From assembly GCA_963205385.1 (NCBI GenBank), contig CAUJKE010000189.1, positions 1 to 45,885 on the forward strand: a DNA stretch of 45,885 nucleotides. Reading direction: 5' to 3'. This DNA comes from Planctomycetota bacterium (GTDB lineage: Bacteria > Planctomycetota > Planctomycetia > Pirellulales > Pirellulaceae). The notes beneath the pieces are model-generated. The model was given only the letters and a program-made list of their open reading frames with translations. It searched no databases and was not told the origin of the DNA. Every line of letters starts with the position of its first letter. The first letter of the stretch is position 1. A program made the position numbers and the translations under genes. This document shows, piece after piece, positions 23,679 through 32,993 of this stretch.

Positions 23679-26060
23679 TCAATTGGCCCAGAGCATTCTG
23701 GCCGCGAGCAGCACAATCATGCCCAGCACCATGGCCAAGGCGTAAAACGGCATCAGTCCCATCTGCAGCGATCGCATCAGGTTCCCGAACCTCGTGGGAA
23801 TATACCCGCAAGCATTCACCAGGCCATCGACCGCGTTGCGATCGAGCCAATAAAACAGTTGCGCGATCCCGCGTAACGGTCGCACAATGAGGAGATTATA
23901 GATTTCGTCGAAATAGAACTTGCGGAAGGACAAGCGATAGGGCGAGAGGTAGGAACCGATCAGCAGCGGGATCGACAGGATCAACACGAGCAGCAGAAAG
24001 ATGTCGCCGACGAGCGCCGTCAGCCAACCCAGACCGATCCGCTTGGCGCCGTTGTGAATCGCCGCCACCGGGCCCCAGTTCTTGAGCAACCGGACAAACG
24101 CCCCTTCGGTGACTTGATTGAGCCACTCGAAGTTGAAGAATCGCTTGAGAAAGCTGACCTGATCGCGCTCGTAGAGGTAGAGGTAACATGCAGCGATCGT
24201 GCCGGCCAGCGCCAGCAGGATGCTAATCGCCGCGACGCTCGCGTGGAACTTGCCGGGGAGCTCGGTCAAAGTCACCCAGCCCAGTGCGAGCGACGGGGCA
24301 TGCAGCAGGAAATTGTCGAAGCTATGCGACAGCGCGAGCACCAGGCCCGCGAACGCGGCGAAGATCGCCAGGATTACCAGCGGCACATACATCGAAGGCG
24401 GCGCTTCGTGCGCGTGGTCTCCAGCCTCATGCGGGACGCGCAACTCGCCGTGGAAGGTCATCAAAAACGCGCGGAACGTATAAAACGCGGTGAGAAACGC
24501 CGTGAACATCGCCGAATAATACAGCCACTGATAGACGTTGGCGTAGGTGGAAAGTTGCGCGACGGAGAGCGCGGCCAGTGGGGCGGGAAGCGCGGCGGCA
24601 GCGCTCCCTGGGACATGCGCTTCGTCTTGATTCGCAGCCTGGCGATGTTCGAGTTCGTGTTCTAAAGCGTGCACGCGATCATGAATCGAGGCGATGGCTG
24701 CGTCTTTGCTCCAAAAACCGGAGAACGGCGGCAACCCACTGAGCGCGAGGCAACCGACGAGGAACGTGGCGTACGTGATCGGCAGCAATTTGCGCAGCCC
24801 GCCAAAGCGGCGGATGTCGATGACGTTCCCCATCGCGTGCATCACGCTGCCAGCGCTTAGAAAGAGCAGCGCCTTGAAGAACGCGTGCGTAAACAGGTGA
24901 AACATACCGGCGGAAATGCCTGCGAGCGTGCCGGCGCCCAAACCGAGGAACATGTAGCCTAGTTGGCTGATCGTGGAATACGCAAGAATGCGTTTCAGAT
25001 CGAATTGGGTGAGCGCGATCAACCCGGCCAATAGCGCGGTGAACGCACCGATCGCGGCGACAACGAGCTGCGCCGTAGGCGAAGCCATGTAGAGCGGCGT
25101 GCAGCGCGCGACCATATACACGCCGGCCGTGACCATCGTCGCAGCGTGAATGAGCGCGGAGACCGGCGACGGGCCTTCCATCGCGTCGGGGAGCCAAACA
25201 TGCAGCGGGAACTGCGCGCTCTTGCCGCACGCGCCCAGCATCAACAGCAGGCAAATGGCGAGCGCCGTGCCGCCGAGGACGTAATTGTTTTCGACGATGC
25301 GGGACGGACTCAGCACCCCCTGCGCAGCGATGGTTGCATCCGCCGCGGCCGTGGAAGCCGAGAACGCGCCGTCGCTGTAGACGTCATGATAGTTGAGCGA
25401 ACCGTAGGTCGTCCAAATCAAGAACAGTCCCAACATGAACCCAAAGTCGCCGATGCGGGTGACAAGAAACGCCTTCTTGCCGGCCGCGGCCGCGATCGGC
25501 TTTTCGTACCAGTAACCGATCAGGAGATAGCTGCACAGGCCGACCGCTTCCCAAAACACGAACAGCAAAATGAAATTGCTCGCGCTGACGAGCATCGTCA
25601 TCGAAAAAACGAATAACCCGATATAACTGAAGAAACGCCAGTAGCCCCGGTCGCCGTGCATGTAGCCGGCCGAGTAAATCGCGACCAGCGACGAGATGAG
25701 CGTCACCATGCAGAGCATGATCGCGGTCAAGGCGTCGAGCCGCAGCACGATATCGATGGTGAAATTGTGAGACGTCCCGCCCAGCTCATAGGCGTTTTGG
25801 ATATCCATCCAGGTCCAGAGCTTGACGACATGTTCGTACGGCGCGGCGCCGGCGGGACTTTCGAGATCGGCCGCCTGTTGTGCGTCGGCGACGTGGAGCA
25901 GGAGCAGCAGGCTGCAAATCAGCGCGCCGATCGTCCCCACGATTACCGGCCAATGACTCTGGCTGCGCAGCAGTTTGGGGCCCAGCACGGCGGTGAGAAT
26001 TGCGCCCAAGAGCGGCAGGCCTGGGGCCAGCATCATCAAGATGTCGATTCGATCCTGCAT
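23679..26060 (-). CDS. nuoL: NADH-quinone oxidoreductase subunit L
   Basis: The product has ~793 residues, long for NuoL (usually 610-680). The ATG at 26060 (MQDRIDILMMLAPGLP) lies one base after the nuoK stop and is chosen over the longer frame to 26111, which would run into nuoK. The helix-5 glutamate is in FVFWEAVGLCSYLLIGYWY, and the channel motif is QFPLHVWLPDAMEGPSPVSALIHAATMVTAG. Extra length comes from a soluble loop near residues 475-515 (HALEHELEHRQAANQDEAH) and a longer region before the C-terminal lateral helix. It is the distal proton pump of complex I. Confidence 0.95.
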   Translation of the reverse strand: MQDRIDILMMLAPGLPLLGAILTAVLGPKLLRSQSHWPVIVGTIGALICSLLLLLHVADAQQAADLESPAGAAPYEHVVKLWTWMDIQNAYELGGTSHNFTIDIVLRLDALTAIMLCMVTLISSLVAIYSAGYMHGDRGYWRFFSYIGLFVFSMTMLVSASNFILLFVFWEAVGLCSYLLIGYWYEKPIAAAAGKKAFLVTRIGDFGFMLGLFLIWTTYGSLNYHDVYSDGAFSASTAAADATIAAQGVLSPSRIVENNYVLGGTALAICLLLMLGACGKSAQFPLHVWLPDAMEGPSPVSALIHAATMVTAGVYMVARCTPLYMASPTAQLVVAAIGAFTALLAGLIALTQFDLKRILAYSTISQLGYMFLGLGAGTLAGISAGMFHLFTHAFFKALLFLSAGSVMHAMGNVIDIRRFGGLRKLLPITYATFLVGCLALSGLPPFSGFWSKDAAIASIHDRVHALEHELEHRQAANQDEAHVPGSAAAALPAPLAALSVAQLSTYANVYQWLYYSAMFTAFLTAFYTFRAFLMTFHGELRVPHEAGDHAHEAPPSMYVPLVILAIFAAFAGLVLALSHSFDNFLLHAPSLALGWVTLTELPGKFHASVAAISILLALAGTIAACYLYLYERDQVSFLKRFFNFEWLNQVTEGAFVRLLKNWGPVAAIHNGAKRIGLGWLTALVGDIFLLLVLILSIPLLIGSYLSPYRLSFRKFYFDEIYNLLIVRPLRGIAQLFYWLDRNAVDGLVNACGYIPTRFGNLMRSLQMGLMPFYALAMVLGMIVLLAARMLWAN

Positions 26061-26061
26061 C

Positions 26062-26505
26062 TTAGACTCGGTTGCGGTGCATTTCTTCTTCGGGGTTACG
26101 AACGGGAACACGGCCGGCCTTGGTCAGCGTGGGCCAGACCTTCTCCGCGATGTTTTCTTCGGGGACTTCGTGGTCCATAAACCTGGATTGGCCGGGGTCG
26201 CGCAGCTCTTGCCAAAACGCGATATCGAGCTTGCCGCTCTTTTGCGTCAGTAGCAGCACCATGGCCAGCGCGACGCCGGCTTCGCACGCGGCCACGGTGA
26301 TGATGAACACCACCAGCATCTGCCCGCCCCAATCCTGATGGAATCTCCCCCAGGCAATCAGGCTGACCGATACGCCTTGCAGCATCAGTTCGGCGCAGAG
26401 GAACATCACGATCATGTTGCGGCGGACGAGAAAGCCGACCAGGCCGATCGCGAATAGCAGGGCGCCAATCAGTAGATAGTTGTAGAGCAGCGTGAGCTCA
26501 GACAT
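26062..26505 (-). CDS. nuoK: NADH-quinone oxidoreductase subunit K with hydrophilic tail
   Basis: The ATG at 26505 (MSELTLLYNYLLIGALLF) overlaps the end of nuoJ. The first ~100 residues are ordinary NuoK, three helices with the conserved glutamates in NMIVMFLCAELMLQGV and ITVAACEAGVALAMVL. About 45 further residues form a charged tail (FWQELRDPGQSRFMDHEVPEENIAEKVW...) that most NuoK proteins lack. NuoK links the antiporter subunits to NuoJ/A/H in the proton path; the tail may contact neighbouring subunits on the membrane surface. Confidence 0.93.
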   Translation of the reverse strand: MSELTLLYNYLLIGALLFAIGLVGFLVRRNMIVMFLCAELMLQGVSVSLIAWGRFHQDWGGQMLVVFIITVAACEAGVALAMVLLLTQKSGKLDIAFWQELRDPGQSRFMDHEVPEENIAEKVWPTLTKAGRVPVRNPEEEMHRNRV

Positions 26506-27562
26506 GGGCGTCTCCTTCACCGCGAGCGGATCCGCCGGGGCCTTGCGCGAGCATCGCAATCGCGCCCACGAGCGACACCAGGAGTAACGTGCCCGCGACT
26601 TCCACCGCGATCAAATGCCGGCTAAAGAGGTGTCCGCCGAAGTGGGCCATGTGATGCTCGGTTAGCAGGTCGTGATGGATGAGCAGCGGCGGGGCATATA
26701 CGAGCGCGAGGGGTTCCACGGTTGTATCGGCAGCGTCAGTATCGTCAGCATCATTCGTAGGCTGCGCGGCGGCGAGGATGGTCGCGAGTTCTTGAGCCAG
26801 CGCGGCGGTTGCTTCCGGCGGGAGTTCCACGTCAGCGCCGCGCAGTTGCAACGTGATGGTGTGCTGGCGGGCGGCGTCGCGCGTCGCGGAGACGATCTGG
26901 TTGCCAGACAAGGGAAATGTTTCATCCGCGGCGGCCAACCGATCCGCAGCCAGCGCGACCTGGCTTCGCAAGTCGCTTGCGGCAAAACCGTCTAATCCCG
27001 CCACAACCGCGCCCACGATGAGAGCGCCTGCGATGGCGGCGGCCGGTTTGGCGAACCAACCCCAACTGATGCGGTCGTAAGAGGCGTGGCCATCTGGCTG
27101 CGCGAGCATGATGACAAACAGAAACAACACCACAATCGCTCCGGCATAGACGACAATCGTCGCCACGCCGAGGAACGCCGCCCCTTGATAGAGAAACAAA
27201 CCGGCGGTGCCGAGCAACGTGACCGCGAACCAAATCGCGCAGTACACGGCGCTCCGCGAACCAATCATCGCAATCGCGGACCCGACGGTGACTATCGCCA
27301 ATAGCGCGAAGACGCTGATCGCGATCCAGTCGTGCGTCGCGGACTGCGGCGTCGCCTGAAGAGCCGTAACGACAAATAGCACGCCGGCCAGAATCGCGCA
27401 CGCACCGCCAGTGACCCGTTGCCAGGTTGAACTGCGCGGCACGATCAACACCAGCGCCAGCACGCCCAGAATAAGCGCCCACAGGAGCGGCTGCTCATAC
27501 CAGACGCCAGGCGTCGCGGCCCAGAGCGGAACCAGTGAATTCACGAGCGTGGAGGTCATCAT
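26498..27562 (-). CDS. nuoJ: NADH-quinone oxidoreductase subunit J, enlarged
   Basis: The 354-residue product is about twice the usual NuoJ (165-200). The core is recognised from YCAIWFAVTLLGTAGLFLYQGAAFLGVATIVVYAGAIVVLFLFVIML, the pi-bulge helix 3 region. Two extensions are visible: two extra hydrophobic helices before the core (residues ~20-75), and a soluble insert of ~120 residues (~185-310, with LRGADVELPPEATAALAQELATILAA) between helix 4 and the last helix (LIAVEVAGTLLLVSLVGAIAML). The insert should lie at the membrane surface. The start overlaps the nuoI stop. Confidence 0.93.
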   Translation of the reverse strand: MMTSTLVNSLVPLWAATPGVWYEQPLLWALILGVLALVLIVPRSSTWQRVTGGACAILAGVLFVVTALQATPQSATHDWIAISVFALLAIVTVGSAIAMIGSRSAVYCAIWFAVTLLGTAGLFLYQGAAFLGVATIVVYAGAIVVLFLFVIMLAQPDGHASYDRISWGWFAKPAAAIAGALIVGAVVAGLDGFAASDLRSQVALAADRLAAADETFPLSGNQIVSATRDAARQHTITLQLRGADVELPPEATAALAQELATILAAAQPTNDADDTDAADTTVEPLALVYAPPLLIHHDLLTEHHMAHFGGHLFSRHLIAVEVAGTLLLVSLVGAIAMLAQGPGGSARGEGDAHV

Positions 27563-28107
27563 GAAGGCGCCTTAACCCCCATCCGAGTCGACTTGGTCGG
27601 CTCTTGGTCCTTGGTGACGTCGTATACGCTGAGCAATTTTTCCTTGTCGAAGATCATCTCCTCACGGCTGCGGCCGGTGAGGTTATACAAGCTTGTGAGC
27701 TCGATCGCGTCCACCGGGCACGCCTCCTCGCACATGCCGCAGTAAATGCACCGCAGTTCGTCGATGGTGAAACTTTCGGGATACTTTTCGCGATCCGGCC
27801 ACGGGCTTTCGGCCCCGATGATGTCGATGCAATACGCGGGGCAGGCGGTCGCGCACATAAAGCAAGCCACGCAGCGGACGCGCCCCTGTTCGTCCCGATT
27901 GAGCCGATGCACGCCGCGATAGATCAGCGGGTTGCCAATATCTGGCTCTTCCTCGGGATAGCTGACCGTAACGGGGTTGGTGATCGCCTTGGCCATGTGG
28001 CGGAAGGTAGTGGCTAGTCCTTCCGCAAACAGCGGCAAGTACATGCGCCCCGCCAGCCGCAGTTCAGGCTCTTTTATCCACGTAATGTTGGGATCATCGG
28101 AACGCAT
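27559..28107 (-). CDS. nuoI: NADH-quinone oxidoreductase subunit I
   Basis: The 182-residue ferredoxin-like subunit carries two [4Fe-4S] cluster motifs: CVACFMCATACP and CIYCGMCEEACP, holding clusters N6a and N6b. An N-terminal amphipathic region (LPLFAEGLATTFRHMAKAI) contacts the membrane arm. It passes electrons from NuoG to NuoB. The stop overlaps the nuoJ start, and it begins three bases after nuoH. Confidence 0.97.
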   Translation of the reverse strand: MRSDDPNITWIKEPELRLAGRMYLPLFAEGLATTFRHMAKAITNPVTVSYPEEEPDIGNPLIYRGVHRLNRDEQGRVRCVACFMCATACPAYCIDIIGAESPWPDREKYPESFTIDELRCIYCGMCEEACPVDAIELTSLYNLTGRSREEMIFDKEKLLSVYDVTKDQEPTKSTRMGVKAPS

Positions 28108-28110
28108 CGG

Positions 28111-29352
28111 TTACACCTGCGAGTCGATTCGGTAGGAGTTGATGTCGCGGCGCGGGCGGTTATCGGCCACGAGCGGCCGCGCGTAAGCCACCGCCAGCCA
28201 GGCCGCGCCGCACACCACCCAGCACGCCAGCAATTGCAGCATTTCATAGCCCCAGCCGCCACCGCCGGTGATGTTGGCGCGGAGCTCGTAGAACACAGCC
28301 AGCGACACCAGGTTCAAAATTCCCAGCGGCAACATGACTTTGAGCGCGAGCGCCATCAGTTGATCGTAGCGAAAGCGGGGCCAACTCCAGCGCGCTAGCA
28401 TGAAGAACACAATCACCAGAAAGACCTTACCGCTCATCACGAGCAGCCGAAAGATGCCCATTGCGAGCGAAAGTTGCTCGGCGTCCGCGGCGCCGGTGAG
28501 GCCAAACGGGAGCGACCAGCCGCCGAAAAACAGAATCACGATCAGAAACGAGGCCAAGATCATGTGCAAAAACTCGGCCACCAAAAACAGTAACAGCTTG
28601 AGGCTGGAGTATTCGGTGTGATAACCGCCGACGAGTTCCTGTTCGCACTCCGGCAAGTCGAACGGAAGCCGTCCCGCTTCCGCGAACGCCGCGACGCCGA
28701 ACACAATGAAGCCGAGCGGTTGCGCAAACGCATACCACACGCCGTCGCGCACTTGCGCACGGATGATTTCTTCCAAGTCGAGCGAGCCAGCCGCGAGCAC
28801 CACTCCGAGAATTCCCAGCCCTAGCGGAAGTTCATAGGCCACTAACTGCGCGCTGGAGCGCAAGCCGCCGATAAAGCTGTATTTGTTGTTGCTCGCCCAG
28901 CCGCCGAGGACGACGCCATAGACTGCGACGCTGGAGAGCGCGAAGACGTAGAGCATGCCGACATCCATATGCGGCGCGACGACCAGATCGACTTTGTCGC
29001 CAAGGCCCCACGACTCCGGCACCGGGAGGTAACTTCCCACCGGCACGGCCGCGAAGACGGCAAGCGCGGCGACGAGGATCGAGATCGGCGCCAGGATAAA
29101 CAGCGGTTTATCGACATGCGCCGGCGTGTACTCTTCCTTCGTGATAAACTTGACGCCGTCGGCCAGCGGTTGGCCCAGTCCCCACAGCCGCCAGTTGGTG
29201 AGCGGCATGCCGACCCGGTTGGGGCCGATGCGGTCCTGTGTCCACGCCGCGACCCGCCGCTCCAGCAGCACAAAATAGGCTGCCGCGGTCATCAAGCCGC
29301 CAATCATGAGGGCGACCTTCACGATCGTCAGAATGATTTCGGGACTGGGCAT
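28111..29352 (-). CDS. nuoH: NADH-quinone oxidoreductase subunit H
   Basis: The 413-residue membrane subunit forms the quinone chamber with NuoB and NuoD. Family signatures are LLERRVAAWTQDRIGPNRVG near residues 28-47, ADGVKFITKEEYTPAHVDKPLF, and the acidic loop AFAEAGRLPFDLPECEQELVGGYHTEYSS. About eight helices are visible. It is longer than most NuoH (320-350) by a C-terminal helix and soluble tail (LLACWVVCGAAWLAVAYARPL). It is contiguous with nuoI. Confidence 0.97.
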   Translation of the reverse strand: MPSPEIILTIVKVALMIGGLMTAAAYFVLLERRVAAWTQDRIGPNRVGMPLTNWRLWGLGQPLADGVKFITKEEYTPAHVDKPLFILAPISILVAALAVFAAVPVGSYLPVPESWGLGDKVDLVVAPHMDVGMLYVFALSSVAVYGVVLGGWASNNKYSFIGGLRSSAQLVAYELPLGLGILGVVLAAGSLDLEEIIRAQVRDGVWYAFAQPLGFIVFGVAAFAEAGRLPFDLPECEQELVGGYHTEYSSLKLLLFLVAEFLHMILASFLIVILFFGGWSLPFGLTGAADAEQLSLAMGIFRLLVMSGKVFLVIVFFMLARWSWPRFRYDQLMALALKVMLPLGILNLVSLAVFYELRANITGGGGWGYEMLQLLACWVVCGAAWLAVAYARPLVADNRPRRDINSYRIDSQV

Positions 29353-29368
29353 ACGGGACGTACTTTCG

Positions 29369-31000
29369 TTAAACCGTCGCGCCGGCAGGTTGCGCGGCGA
29401 GTAAATTCACCTTGAGGTCCACGCCGGTCGGCGGGACCGGTTGTTGCGCCGCCGCGAAATACACAATCTCGCGCGCCAAATCTTCCATTACTCGACGACC
29501 GTTGTATAGGCCCGGCAGTTTCAGCAGTTGCCAATAAACACGCCCTTCCGGCTGCACTCCTTGCGGCGGGCGAATCGCCCACTGGAACGATTGCAGCCGA
29601 TCAGCATGGTTCACATACGAACCTTCCCGCTCCGCGAATGAAGCGCCGGGCAGTTGATACGTGGCCGCTTCATAGGCCGCCGAGGTGAACATATCCTGCA
29701 CGATCAACGTGGGAATGTTCACGAGCGTCGCGGCCATGTCGTCCGCCAGCCACGCATGGCCGTATCCGCCGGTCAGCCAGAGGGCGTCGAACGTTTCGCT
29801 TGCCAAACGCGCCGGTAAGTCGCTCCAGGCGACCAGTTCGCCTTGAAAATGACTAGCGACCTTGCTCACGCCGAGCCTGTTCGGGCATTTTTCCGCGCGA
29901 ATCGTAAAGCCGCTCTTGAACGTTTCGTCTTCCCCTTCGACCGGGACATAGCCTACGGCGATGAGCGCGTGCTCGTCGATCGTGCGGGCGTACTTCGCCA
30001 AGAGATAGGCTTCTTCCACCGTCAGCATTGGCGAAAGCACGACCGCGAGTCGCTTCGCGTTTTTCAACGTCGCGTCGAGACCGGCCAACAGGGGGGACCA
30101 TTCGATGTTGGTGTAGGTATCGCCCTCGCGCTTGCGGGGCGTGGTGACCCGCTGTTCGTCGTGCACATGCTTCCAGCCATAGCGGCCGTCGTCGCACATC
30201 CACCATTGGTTGATCTGCTGGTTCTCGCGCGGCATCAGGCGATAAATGCGTTCCTGGTTTTCATGGACGAAAATCGAGCACCCGGTGGAACAGCCTGCGC
30301 AGACGTTATCGTGGCTCTTCATGTACCACACCCGCTGTTCGTAGAGAAACTCCTTATCGCAGAGCGCGCCGACGGGGCAGATATCGGCGACGTTACCGGA
30401 GAGCTTGTTAGCGAGCGGAAAGCCGGGGAAAACGTCGATCTCGTCGCGCGCCCCCCGGTCGATAATCATCATTTCGTTGGTGCCGGAAATTTCGCGCGTA
30501 AAGCGGACGCAGCGGGTGCACATCACGCAGCGATCGACGAAAAGCGTGATGGTGTCGCCCATTTCGCGCCGGCGGCTCGTGAACGGCTTGATGTCGGCCC
30601 GCCGCTCGTCACGGCCATACTGGAAGTGATAATCTTGCAGATAGCACTCGCCCGCCTTGTCGCAAATCGGGCAATCGACGGGGTGACGCAGCAAGAGGTC
30701 TTCTTCCACCATCGCGCGGGAGTTCTTTACCTCGTCGCTCGTGGTGACGATCACCATCCCGTCACTGACCAGCGTTTGGCAACCGGGAACCAGTTTGGGC
30801 GTGATCGAAATTTCGCCCGTCTTGGGATCTTTCTTGCCGATCTGCACCAGACACATCCGACAACTCGCGACCACTGTGAGCCCTGGATGCCAGCAGTAGC
30901 GCGGAATATCGTTCTGGACGCGCGCGGCGAGCTGAATGCAATTCAACCGCTCGCCGTCTTTCAGTTCGACCTCCTGGCCGTCAATGATGACTGTTCCCAT
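29369..31000 (-). CDS. nuoG: NADH-quinone oxidoreductase subunit G, short form
   Basis: The 543-residue protein has the Fe-S half of NuoG complete: the N-terminal [2Fe-2S] region (CWHPGLTVVASCRMC), the His-Cys3 motif HPVDCPICDKAGEC, a [4Fe-4S] site CVMCTRCVRF with a later CPVGAL, and an N7-type site CAGCSTGC plus a later Cys (WWMCDDG). The molybdopterin-oxidoreductase-like C-terminal part is shortened to ~270 residues compared with typical NuoG of 680-900. The retained N7 ligands recall an ancestral form seen in Thermus and E. coli. It transfers electrons from NuoE/F. Confidence 0.95.
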   Translation of the reverse strand: MGTVIIDGQEVELKDGERLNCIQLAARVQNDIPRYCWHPGLTVVASCRMCLVQIGKKDPKTGEISITPKLVPGCQTLVSDGMVIVTTSDEVKNSRAMVEEDLLLRHPVDCPICDKAGECYLQDYHFQYGRDERRADIKPFTSRRREMGDTITLFVDRCVMCTRCVRFTREISGTNEMMIIDRGARDEIDVFPGFPLANKLSGNVADICPVGALCDKEFLYEQRVWYMKSHDNVCAGCSTGCSIFVHENQERIYRLMPRENQQINQWWMCDDGRYGWKHVHDEQRVTTPRKREGDTYTNIEWSPLLAGLDATLKNAKRLAVVLSPMLTVEEAYLLAKYARTIDEHALIAVGYVPVEGEDETFKSGFTIRAEKCPNRLGVSKVASHFQGELVAWSDLPARLASETFDALWLTGGYGHAWLADDMAATLVNIPTLIVQDMFTSAAYEAATYQLPGASFAEREGSYVNHADRLQSFQWAIRPPQGVQPEGRVYWQLLKLPGLYNGRRVMEDLAREIVYFAAAQQPVPPTGVDLKVNLLAAQPAGATV

Positions 31001-31067
31001 GTTGCTTCTATCTCGCAGGCTTGCCTGCCGTGATGAACTTGCGTCTGCGGTTTAAGGTGACCGCGGT

Positions 31068-32423
31068 TTAATGAACGTCGAGCGACACCAACGCCGGGGG
31101 CGGCCTGGTTTCCATGTAACCTGTGGGGTTGGTGCGCTTAATGTAGTCTTCCAGTTCCTGGCGAAACTTGCGAATGCCGTTCTTCAGCGGCCACGCGGCG
31201 CCATCGGCCAGCCCGCAAATTGTTGTACCGGGGATGATGCCGATGGTGTCGCCGATTTCGAGCAACAGGTCGAGATCCCTAAACCGCCCCTGCCCGGCCT
31301 TGATCCGCTTGAGCATGTTCCGCGACCACGCGGTTCCTTCCCGGCAAGGCGTACACTGGCCGCAACTTTCGTGGTCGAAGAACTGGCAACTGTTGTAGAG
31401 ATAGTCGACGATCGAAACCGACTCATCCATCACCACCACCGCGGCGGTTCCCAAACCCAAGCAACCGTACTTACCGGGGCCAGCAAAGTCGAGCGGGCAA
31501 TCGAACTCGTCCGCAGTGAGCAGACCCATGCTAATGCCGCCGGGGATCGCCATCTTGGGGCGTTTGCCGTCACGCATTCCGCCGCCATAGTTGTTGATTA
31601 AATCGTTGACAGTGATGCCCAGCGGCGCTTCGTAGCAGCCTGGCTTGTTCACGTGCCCGCTGAGGCAATACAGCTTGGGGCCGAAACTGCCGGGATCGCG
31701 CGGATTACCAGGGTCCGGCGGGACGCCGATCGACTTGAACCACTCCGCGCCACGACGACAAATTTGCGCAACGCACGCGCACGTCTCGACATTGTTCACC
31801 ACCGTCGGCTTGCGAAACGCTCCTTCGACCGCGGGAAACGGCGGCTTGATCCGCGGCCACGCCCGCTTCCCCTCGAGGCTTTCAATCAAGCCGGTCTCTT
31901 CGCCGCAGATGTACGCCGCCGCGCCGCGATGCACGTACATGTCCAGCGAATAGTCCGTGCCCAGAATGTTCTTGCCGAGATAGCCTGCGGCGTAACATTC
32001 GGCCAGCGCGTTTTCCACACGTTCGTAACAGAGCGGGTATTCGTAACGCAGATAAAAGTAGCAGGTGCTCGCGCCGGTGGCGAAGCAGCTCAGGATGATC
32101 CCTTCGATGACCTGGTGGGGATCGTCTTCCATGAGAATGCGGTTATTGAACGTCCCCGGTTCGCTCTCGTCCGCATTGAGGCAAAAGTAGATCGGCCCCG
32201 GATGATCCTTGGGAAGGAATGTCCACTTCAATCCCGTGGGAAAACCGGCCCCGCCACGACCGCGCAGGCCACTCGACTTGACAAGCTCCTTGACGTCGTT
32301 GGGACTCATCTCCTTCAGCACTTTGCGCAGCGCCGCATAGCCGCCGGTGGATTCGTACACCTCGCGGGTAAAGCTGTTGGGCACGCCGACGTTGGCGAGC
32401 AGCACTGGTTCAAAGTCGGGCAT
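31068..32423 (-). CDS. nuoF: NADH-quinone oxidoreductase subunit F
   Basis: The 451-residue NADH-oxidising subunit binds FMN and cluster N3. Visible motifs are the NADH-binding LRGRGGAGFPTGLKW, the FMN-binding CLNADESEPGTFNNR and YICGEETGLIESLEGKRAWPRIKPPFPA, and the [4Fe-4S] site SCGQCTPCREGT with a distant Cys (GTTICGLADG). Length is normal. It follows nuoE by about 45 bases and precedes nuoG by 67, the largest gaps in the operon's middle. Confidence 0.97.
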   Translation of the reverse strand: MPDFEPVLLANVGVPNSFTREVYESTGGYAALRKVLKEMSPNDVKELVKSSGLRGRGGAGFPTGLKWTFLPKDHPGPIYFCLNADESEPGTFNNRILMEDDPHQVIEGIILSCFATGASTCYFYLRYEYPLCYERVENALAECYAAGYLGKNILGTDYSLDMYVHRGAAAYICGEETGLIESLEGKRAWPRIKPPFPAVEGAFRKPTVVNNVETCACVAQICRRGAEWFKSIGVPPDPGNPRDPGSFGPKLYCLSGHVNKPGCYEAPLGITVNDLINNYGGGMRDGKRPKMAIPGGISMGLLTADEFDCPLDFAGPGKYGCLGLGTAAVVVMDESVSIVDYLYNSCQFFDHESCGQCTPCREGTAWSRNMLKRIKAGQGRFRDLDLLLEIGDTIGIIPGTTICGLADGAAWPLKNGIRKFRQELEDYIKRTNPTGYMETRPPPALVSLDVH

Positions 32424-32468
32424 GATGACGCATACTTGCGAGGAAAGGTTGACGGGTGAGGTTGGGGC

Positions 32469-32987
32469 TTACGGGGCCGGTTTGGTCTTCCACTCGTTCA
32501 AAAGTTGATCCGCCTGGTGGCTCGTGACGCACTTGTGCAACGTTTTGTTGGCGAGAATGCAGGGGGCGAACTCACAGGCGCCCAGACACTCGGCGAATTC
32601 AATCGTGGTGGATCCGTCCGCAGTCGTTTCGCCGGGACGGGTGCCTGTTTTGTGGCAGATGTGGTCGAGCAGTTCATTGGCCCCCAGCAGCATGCAGCTC
32701 ATCGAGCGGCAGACCCACGCTCGCGTCTGGCCATGCGGCGCATCCTGCTTGAACATGCCATAAAAGGTGAGCGTGTCTTGCACTTGGGCGGGAGCGAGTT
32801 CCAGCAGTTCGGCGATCTCCACCACCGCTTGCAGCGGCACATAGCGCAACCGCTCGTTGACGACATGCAGCGCCGGGAGCGTCACCGCTTGCCGCGTGGG
32901 ATAGCGGGGAAAAAACGCCTTGATCGCGGCGACCATTTCATCGGTCAGCACGCGCTGCGTCGTAACGTCACTCGTGACTTCCGACAT
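32469..32987 (-). CDS. nuoE: NADH-quinone oxidoreductase subunit E
   Basis: The 172-residue thioredoxin-like [2Fe-2S] subunit binds cluster N1a through four cysteines: CRSMSC (RSMSCMLLG) and CLGAC (ECLGACEFAP). The N-terminal helical bundle (YPTRQAVTLPALHVVNERL, then VVEIAELLELAPAQVQDTLTFYGMF) is typical. It partners NuoF in the NADH module. It begins 6 bases after the stop of the HEPN-like gene, so ribosome traffic is continuous across the inserted cassette. Confidence 0.96.
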   Translation of the reverse strand: MSEVTSDVTTQRVLTDEMVAAIKAFFPRYPTRQAVTLPALHVVNERLRYVPLQAVVEIAELLELAPAQVQDTLTFYGMFKQDAPHGQTRAWVCRSMSCMLLGANELLDHICHKTGTRPGETTADGSTTIEFAECLGACEFAPCILANKTLHKCVTSHQADQLLNEWKTKPAP

Positions 32988-32993
32988 GATAAC

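Noticed and set aside
29843..31033. 396-codon plus-strand open frame opposite nuoG
   Set aside because: Antisense to nuoG, whose iron-sulfur motifs are unmistakable; low-complexity His/Asp/Arg-rich translation.
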